From Paenibacillus sp. VTT E-133291 (lineage in GTDB: Bacteria > Bacillota > Bacilli > Paenibacillales > Paenibacillaceae): a stretch of 64,000 nucleotides of DNA. Location of the stretch: the NCBI RefSeq assembly GCF_002264395.1, contig NZ_NFVA01000009.1, positions 43,770 to 107,769 of the forward strand. The letters run 5' to 3'. The position numbers and the translations under genes are program-made. Positions 60,096 through 64,000 of this stretch are shown here, in pieces. The stretch's first letter is position 1; each line of letters begins with the position of its first letter. The notes below the pieces were generated by a model. The model searched no databases. It had not been told where the DNA came from and saw only the letters and a list, made by a program, of their open reading frames with translations.

Positions 60096-60436
60096 CGCTG
60101 CCGGAAAAGGTCTATTTAGCCGGCGGCAGCACAGATTTACGCAAGTCCATCGACGGCTTGGCCGCCCTGGTTCAGGAGCGATTTCAGCTCGATCCGTTCG
60201 CGCCTTGTCTGTTTGTCTTTTGTAACCGTCAGCGCGACAAACTCAAAATGCTCTACTGGGAACATAATGGCTTCTGGCTGCTGTACCGCCGCCTGGAACG
60301 AGGAACCTTCCAGTGGCCGGGCCCTGGCGACTCGCCGGTTGCCCTTTCCTTTCGCGAACTTCGCTGGCTCTTGGATGGGCTTTCCCTTCACCAGCGGCAG
60401 GCCCATAAACAGGTCAAGGCTCAGACCGTCGTTTAA
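60089..60436 (+). CDS. tnpB: IS66 accessory protein TnpB
   Basis: The protein of 115 residues matches IS66 OrfB in length and motifs (VYLAGGSTDLRKSIDGLAAL; CNRQRDKLKMLYWEHNGFWL; FQWP). It is an essential accessory protein, not related to the RNA-guided TnpB nuclease. It overlaps tnpA by 7 nt. Confidence 0.95.
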   Translation: MLTLPEKVYLAGGSTDLRKSIDGLAALVQERFQLDPFAPCLFVFCNRQRDKLKMLYWEHNGFWLLYRRLERGTFQWPGPGDSPVALSFRELRWLLDGLSLHQRQAHKQVKAQTVV

Positions 60437-60500
60437 CGGATTTTTCATTTTTGCAGGCCTGGTAGCAGGGAAATCATCCGTGTTGTCGAAATTTTAGGGT

Positions 60501-62078
60501 ATGGAAAATCAAGCGAACCCCTCATCTACAATAGAAGAACTCCAACAACAAAAGGCCAAGCTGGAACAGCAAAATGCCGAATTGACCGCTAAACTTCAGT
60601 GGTACGAGGAACAGTTCCGTCTGGCCCAGCATAAGCGCTTCGGCACCTCCAGCGAGAAGACCCATCCGGATCAGCTCGAGATGAACCTGTTCAATGAAGC
60701 CGAGGTGTTAGCGACCCCGGCTTCCGAAGAGCCGCAAACCGAGACCCTTACCTACAGCCGCAAGAAATGGACGGACACTCGCGAGGCCAAACTGGAGAAA
60801 TTACCTATCGATACCCTTCACTATGAACTGCCTGAAGAGGAGCAGGTTTGTGCGTGCTGTGGCGGAGACCTTCATCCTATGAGCACGGAGACCCGCAACG
60901 AAATCACCGTGATTCCAGCAGAAGTCAGAGTCTTGCGTCACATTCGGCAGGTGTATGCCTGCCGCCGGTGTGAACGCGAAGCGATTCAGACTCCAATTGT
61001 CACAGCTCCTATGCCGAAATCGGTCTATCCCGGCAGTCTGGCTTCACCGTCCATTCTGGCGCATGTCATGAACCAGAAATATGTGGAGAGTCAGCCTCTC
61101 TACCGCCAGGAGCAACAGTTTGCCCGGCTCGGGCTGACGCTCTCGCGGCAGACCCTGGCAAATTGGATGATGTATGGGGCAGATCAATGGCTGACGCCGC
61201 TGTTTGAGCGAATGAAAGAACATTTGCTAGGGCAGGAGATTTTGCATGCGGACGAAACGACGCTGCAGGTGCTGCGGGAGCCTGGAAAGTCCGCCGAGTC
61301 GCAGTCGTACCTGTGGTTGTATCGGACCGGACGCAGTGGACCGCCCATCGTGTTGTACGAATACTGCAAGGCGCGTGGCGGGGAGCATCCCCGAAATTTC
61401 CTGGCCGGATTCAGGGGATACCTGCACGTGGATGGATACCCTGGCTACCATAAGGTAGCCGGGGTGACTCTGGTCGGGTGCTGGGCCCATGCGCGCCGCA
61501 AGTTTGACGAAGCGCTGAAGGCCTTGCCCGCCTCCGAAGCCAGGATTGGAACGGCTGCGCAGCAGGGACTCACCTTCTGCAATCAGTTGTTCGCGGTGGA
61601 GCGAGAACTGAAGGATGCGACGCCGGAAGAACGAGAGAACGTCCGAATGGAGCGCAGCCGCCCGATTCTGGATGCTTTTTCAGTATGGCTGCGTCAGCAA
61701 AAGTCTCGCGTCCTGCCCAAGAGTGCCCTGGGCCAAGCGATCACTTATTGCCTGAATCAATGGGAGAAGTTGTCCGCTTTCCTGAAGGACGGACGCCTGG
61801 AGATCGACAATAACCGCAGCGAACGGGCGATTAAACCGTTTGTGATTGGACGCAAAAACTGGCTTTTTGCCAACACCCCACGCGGAGCCAAGGCTAGTGC
61901 AGTCATCTATAGCGTGATGGAAACGGCAAAAGAAAACGGACTGAATCCGTTCCAGTACTTGAAGTTTCTATTTGAACAGCTTCCACAACTCCCTGATCTG
62001 AAAGATCCAGAAGCGCTGGACCCGTTCTTGCCTTGGTCAGCCGCTTTGCCACCGATCTGTCGGGTATTGAAATCCTAA
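60501..62078 (+). CDS. tnpC: IS66 DDE transposase TnpC
   Basis: The 525-residue transposase has an N-terminal coiled coil (IEELQQQKAKLEQQ), a zinc-finger-like CACCGGD...CRRCERE (about residues 118-160) and a DDE core. Asp in LHADETTLQVL is near 250, Asp in YLHVDGYPGYH near 311, and Glu in NRSERAIKPFVIGRKNW near 444. The C terminus is intact, so the element may be active. Confidence 0.96.
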   Translation: MENQANPSSTIEELQQQKAKLEQQNAELTAKLQWYEEQFRLAQHKRFGTSSEKTHPDQLEMNLFNEAEVLATPASEEPQTETLTYSRKKWTDTREAKLEKLPIDTLHYELPEEEQVCACCGGDLHPMSTETRNEITVIPAEVRVLRHIRQVYACRRCEREAIQTPIVTAPMPKSVYPGSLASPSILAHVMNQKYVESQPLYRQEQQFARLGLTLSRQTLANWMMYGADQWLTPLFERMKEHLLGQEILHADETTLQVLREPGKSAESQSYLWLYRTGRSGPPIVLYEYCKARGGEHPRNFLAGFRGYLHVDGYPGYHKVAGVTLVGCWAHARRKFDEALKALPASEARIGTAAQQGLTFCNQLFAVERELKDATPEERENVRMERSRPILDAFSVWLRQQKSRVLPKSALGQAITYCLNQWEKLSAFLKDGRLEIDNNRSERAIKPFVIGRKNWLFANTPRGAKASAVIYSVMETAKENGLNPFQYLKFLFEQLPQLPDLKDPEALDPFLPWSAALPPICRVLKS

Positions 62079-62160
62079 CCTCATTCTAAAATCGAGCCCT
62101 CATCTTGGTGTCAAGGTGTGGGCTGTTTGACGCTTACATATGAAGTATACGAGATCTCTT

Positions 62161-62667
62161 TTAAGAGCCGTATTTGTTAAGAATTTTATATAAAGTGACA
62201 TAATGTTCGGCAAAATCCCCCTGCCAACATGCAGGCGGGGTGTGAGGAACTAGGTGATGGATATAGATGTAGTGGGTGTCTTTGTATTTAGGTGGTAGTT
62301 CGATGATGATGCGTTCGTTAAGGATTTCAGCATGACATGCTACTAGCTATGATCTATTACTGCTTTGACGCTAATCAGACCTGCAGCATATAGGTCATCT
62401 ACTTTGCCGATCATGCAGCCAGCTGCGTGCTTCAGATGTGGGACAAAATAAAGCAGCACCAGAGAGGAATCAGGCGCAGCGCGTCCTGTATGCCGTAGAA
62501 ACTCAAAGCACCGACATTAACTATTCTTCATGAAGGAATCATGAGGCAAAATGCAATAATAGTACCGGGTTCGAAAGCAGCCGGTGTTTGAAAGTCATAT
62601 ATAGGAATGCAACCACATTAGCTTCACACAGCTGTAACAATGCAACCGGATTTGCTTCAACGTACAT
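62161..62667 (-). pseudogene. Decayed gene on the minus strand
   Basis: Read leftward, at least three open pieces follow each other in shifting frames. The first is 62539-62667 (MYVEANPVALLQLCEANVV). The second, about 62350-62518, includes KHAAGCMIGKVDDLYAAGL. The third, about 62161-62345, includes EILNERIIIELPPKYKDTHY. They are broken by stops and at least one frameshift. The sequence looks protein-coding but no family is recognised. The IS66 element inserted just beyond its 3' end. Confidence 0.5.
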
Positions 62668-62703
62668 ATAGAAATAAATATTAAGCAGGAAGAAGTATTC
62701 ATC

Positions 62704-62833
62704 TTAATTACGTATAACTCTAGTTAGACGAAATCATAGTAAAGAGAACTTATGTTTGGTATAATGTTGATAGTGTTATCATATATTTAACCTCGTTAAA
62801 TAATTACACAGTCATCTCATTATACGTAATTAA
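62704..62833. repeat. 14-bp perfect inverted repeats flanking the recombinase promoter
   Basis: TTAATTACGTATAA (62704-62717) and its exact reverse complement (62820-62833) enclose 102 bp. That interval contains an extended -10 TGGTATAAT (62757-62765) pointing at the recombinase gene. The arrangement could be an invertible promoter segment, a pair of recombinase sites or a regulator site. Confidence 0.55.
62757..62765 (+). promoter_or_regulatory. Extended -10 element upstream of the recombinase gene
   Basis: TGG-TATAAT fits the TGnTATAAT extended -10 of sigma-A promoters. No good -35 is seen. It lies about 95 nt from the start codon. Confidence 0.5.
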
Positions 62834-62859
62834 ATTGGTTCCACTACCGGAGGGTTATT

Positions 62860-63930
62860 ATGCACATTGATGAACGCAAACGTCTTTATGAGAAAACTGA
62901 AAATAAATTAATTGAGCTTCCTTGGTATGCTAAGGAATACATTGAACGTAATAAGAGAAAAAAATCACCTAATACTCTCTTGAATTACTGCTTTGATTTT
63001 ATAACGTTTTTTGATTGGTTGATAGCAGAAGGATTCTTTAGTGGTTCTCGGGGGGAGTTTCCCCTCGATATTTTAGAATCTTTACGTGCTACTGATGTTG
63101 AACGGTTTAAGGATTTCTTGTCAATCGAACAACGCAATTCAATAGATACTATCGCTAGAAAAATTGCATCTCTCAAATCACTTTTTCATTTCCTATCATT
63201 AATTTCGGAGGATGATTACGGTTATCCTTATCTAAAACGGAATGTGATGGTTAAAATTGAGACAGAGAAAGAAAAACTCACCGTTGAGGCAAAAGCATCT
63301 CGGATTGAAAATAAAATTCTGCGTGATGAAGAAATCTTTGACTTTCGCATGTTTATTGCTGAAGGATTCCAAGTAGTATATGCAGACAATAAACGTATAT
63401 TGAACTCTCATATAAAAAACAAGGATCGTGACTTGGCTTTAGTCAGTCTCATACTCGGTTCAGGCCTCCGTATCTCTGAAGCCTTATCAATTGATCTTGT
63501 TGACATTGATTGGATAAAGGGAAAAGTAGATGTTACGAGGAAAGGCAACAAGAAGGATACCGTTCCTATTAGCAACATTGCTCTGGAGGATCTTCAGTCT
63601 TATTTGGCTATTCGAAAAACACGATATAGCGTTGATGACAAACAACCGGCTGTCTTCCTTTCTCTACCTACTGGACCTAATGGAAAAGTAAGCCGTTTAA
63701 CAGTCAGGGCTTCACAGAAAATGTTTGAACGTTATGTGGATTCTTTTGGGAAGCCCGCTCTCACTATCCATAAGCTAAGACACACATTTGCGACCAAGTA
63801 TCATAAGGAAAATAAAAATCTTGCTTCATTGAAAGACCAACTCGGCCATGCTGACATGAACACAACTATGATTTACACACACGTTGGGCAGGAAGAGCGT
63901 AGAGACTCTGTTAATAGAGCGGATAGCTAG
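62860..63930 (+). CDS. Tyrosine recombinase, XerS-like
   Basis: The 356-residue protein equals XerS in length and begins with the XerS-like ELPWYAKEYIERNKRKKSP segment and a SAM-like N-terminal domain (FITFFDWLIAEG). Catalytic residues are visible: Arg in GSGLRISEAL (about 205), Lys in DVTRKGNKKDT, His-Arg in HKLRHTFAT (about 303), His and the nucleophile Tyr in LGHADMNTTMIYTHV (about 328-342). It cuts and rejoins DNA at specific sites, for dimer resolution, integration or inversion. GGAGGG precedes the ATG. Confidence 0.92.
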   Translation: MHIDERKRLYEKTENKLIELPWYAKEYIERNKRKKSPNTLLNYCFDFITFFDWLIAEGFFSGSRGEFPLDILESLRATDVERFKDFLSIEQRNSIDTIARKIASLKSLFHFLSLISEDDYGYPYLKRNVMVKIETEKEKLTVEAKASRIENKILRDEEIFDFRMFIAEGFQVVYADNKRILNSHIKNKDRDLALVSLILGSGLRISEALSIDLVDIDWIKGKVDVTRKGNKKDTVPISNIALEDLQSYLAIRKTRYSVDDKQPAVFLSLPTGPNGKVSRLTVRASQKMFERYVDSFGKPALTIHKLRHTFATKYHKENKNLASLKDQLGHADMNTTMIYTHVGQEERRDSVNRADS

Positions 63931-64000
63931 GTCGAATTGAAGATGTGATTTGTCCAATAAATTTTCCAATGGTAGGTATTCCTAATAACCTAACGCCTCC
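63931..64000. other. Right edge of the window, non-coding
   Basis: Seventy bases follow the recombinase. TAGGTATT and AATAACCTA form an imperfect inverted repeat near the edge. It could be part of a recombination site, but the window ends too soon to judge. Confidence 0.3.

Larger units (their letters stand above)
59701..62137 (+). mobile_element. Complete IS66-family insertion sequence
   Basis: The element is 2437 bp. It is bounded by inverted repeats starting GTAAGCGTCAAAC at the left and ending GTTTGACGCTTAC at the right, which extend imperfectly through AGCCCAC/GTGGGCT. An 8-bp target duplication ATATGAAG flanks it (59693-59700, 62138-62145). It encodes the three usual proteins and is far more GC-rich than its surroundings, so it is a recent arrival. 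No gene is visibly cut at the site; a decayed gene lies just to the right. Confidence 0.96.

Noticed and set aside
60089..60436. TnpB as an RNA-guided nuclease
   Set aside because: The name is shared, but this is the short IS66 accessory protein with IS66-specific motifs and no RuvC nuclease domain.
62606..62661. Two AATGCAACC...GCTTCA units 33 bp apart, resembling CRISPR repeats
   Set aside because: Only two imperfect copies exist, no cas gene is nearby and both lie in a leftward protein-like frame that explains the similarity.

Overview
The window looks like part of a large conjugative or mobilisable replicon (megaplasmid, integrative element or plasmid-like phage) of a Gram-positive Bacillota. 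Paenibacillaceae is my best guess from gene style, but the sequence does not prove it. The reasons are strong AGGAGG ribosome sites with ATG/GTG/TTG starts, sigma-A promoters, many intrinsic terminators, moderate to low GC and a VirD4/TraG coupling protein at the left edge. No rRNA, ribosomal-protein or other core chromosomal genes are visible. Almost every gene reads rightward; the exceptions are an AbrB-like regulator, two small genes and some decayed genes.

Layout: 0-8.5 kb holds the end of a type IV coupling protein, a secreted trypsin-like protease, a DEAH helicase, an OB-fold protein, a stand-alone tRNA-like RNA unit, a membrane protein and an S1-repeat RNA-binding protein. 9-16.6 kb holds a DNA recombination/replication operon (annealing-protein-like, primase-type zinc protein, SSB, zinc proteins), then a Ycf46-like AAA ATPase and a DUF1257/Ycf35-like protein. 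17-24.5 kb holds a divergent AbrB-family regulator with a palindromic operator, a TumE-type toxin-antitoxin pair, and a DUF2997 plus radical-SAM pair. 24.8-31.5 kb holds LysM, methyltransferase-like (DUF6094) and giant SNF2-like helicase genes. 34.5-39.9 kb is an operon that carries its own DNA sliding clamp (dnaN) followed by an E2-like protein, a JAMM isopeptidase-like protein and an E1/ThiF-like enzyme. 42-56.9 kb is rich in DNA-modification genes: two D12 adenine methyltransferases, a C5-cytosine methyltransferase, another methyltransferase-like protein and a DndC-like sulfurtransferase. 58.9-64 kb holds a HEPN-like gene, a complete IS66 element with its 8-bp target duplication, a decayed gene and a XerS-like tyrosine recombinase.

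Two patterns tie the window together. First, eight long 5' leaders carry one or two copies of the same RNA hairpin. Its internal loop is GNA on the 5' strand and ANG on the 3' strand, flanked by covarying stems. The hairpins are followed by intrinsic terminators and then by the first gene of an operon, and further terminators sit between genes inside the operons. This fits a common attenuation or antitermination control system, which is my inference. Second, at least six proteins encoded here end in a QL(x)LF-like tail typical of DNA-clamp-binding peptides, and the window encodes its own clamp. The putative JAMM protein also carries such a box near its N terminus and is encoded in the clamp operon. 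Together these suggest an element-specific clamp that recruits methyltransferases, a SNF2-like helicase and a DndC-like protein, and that may itself be a target of a ubiquitin-like conjugation module.
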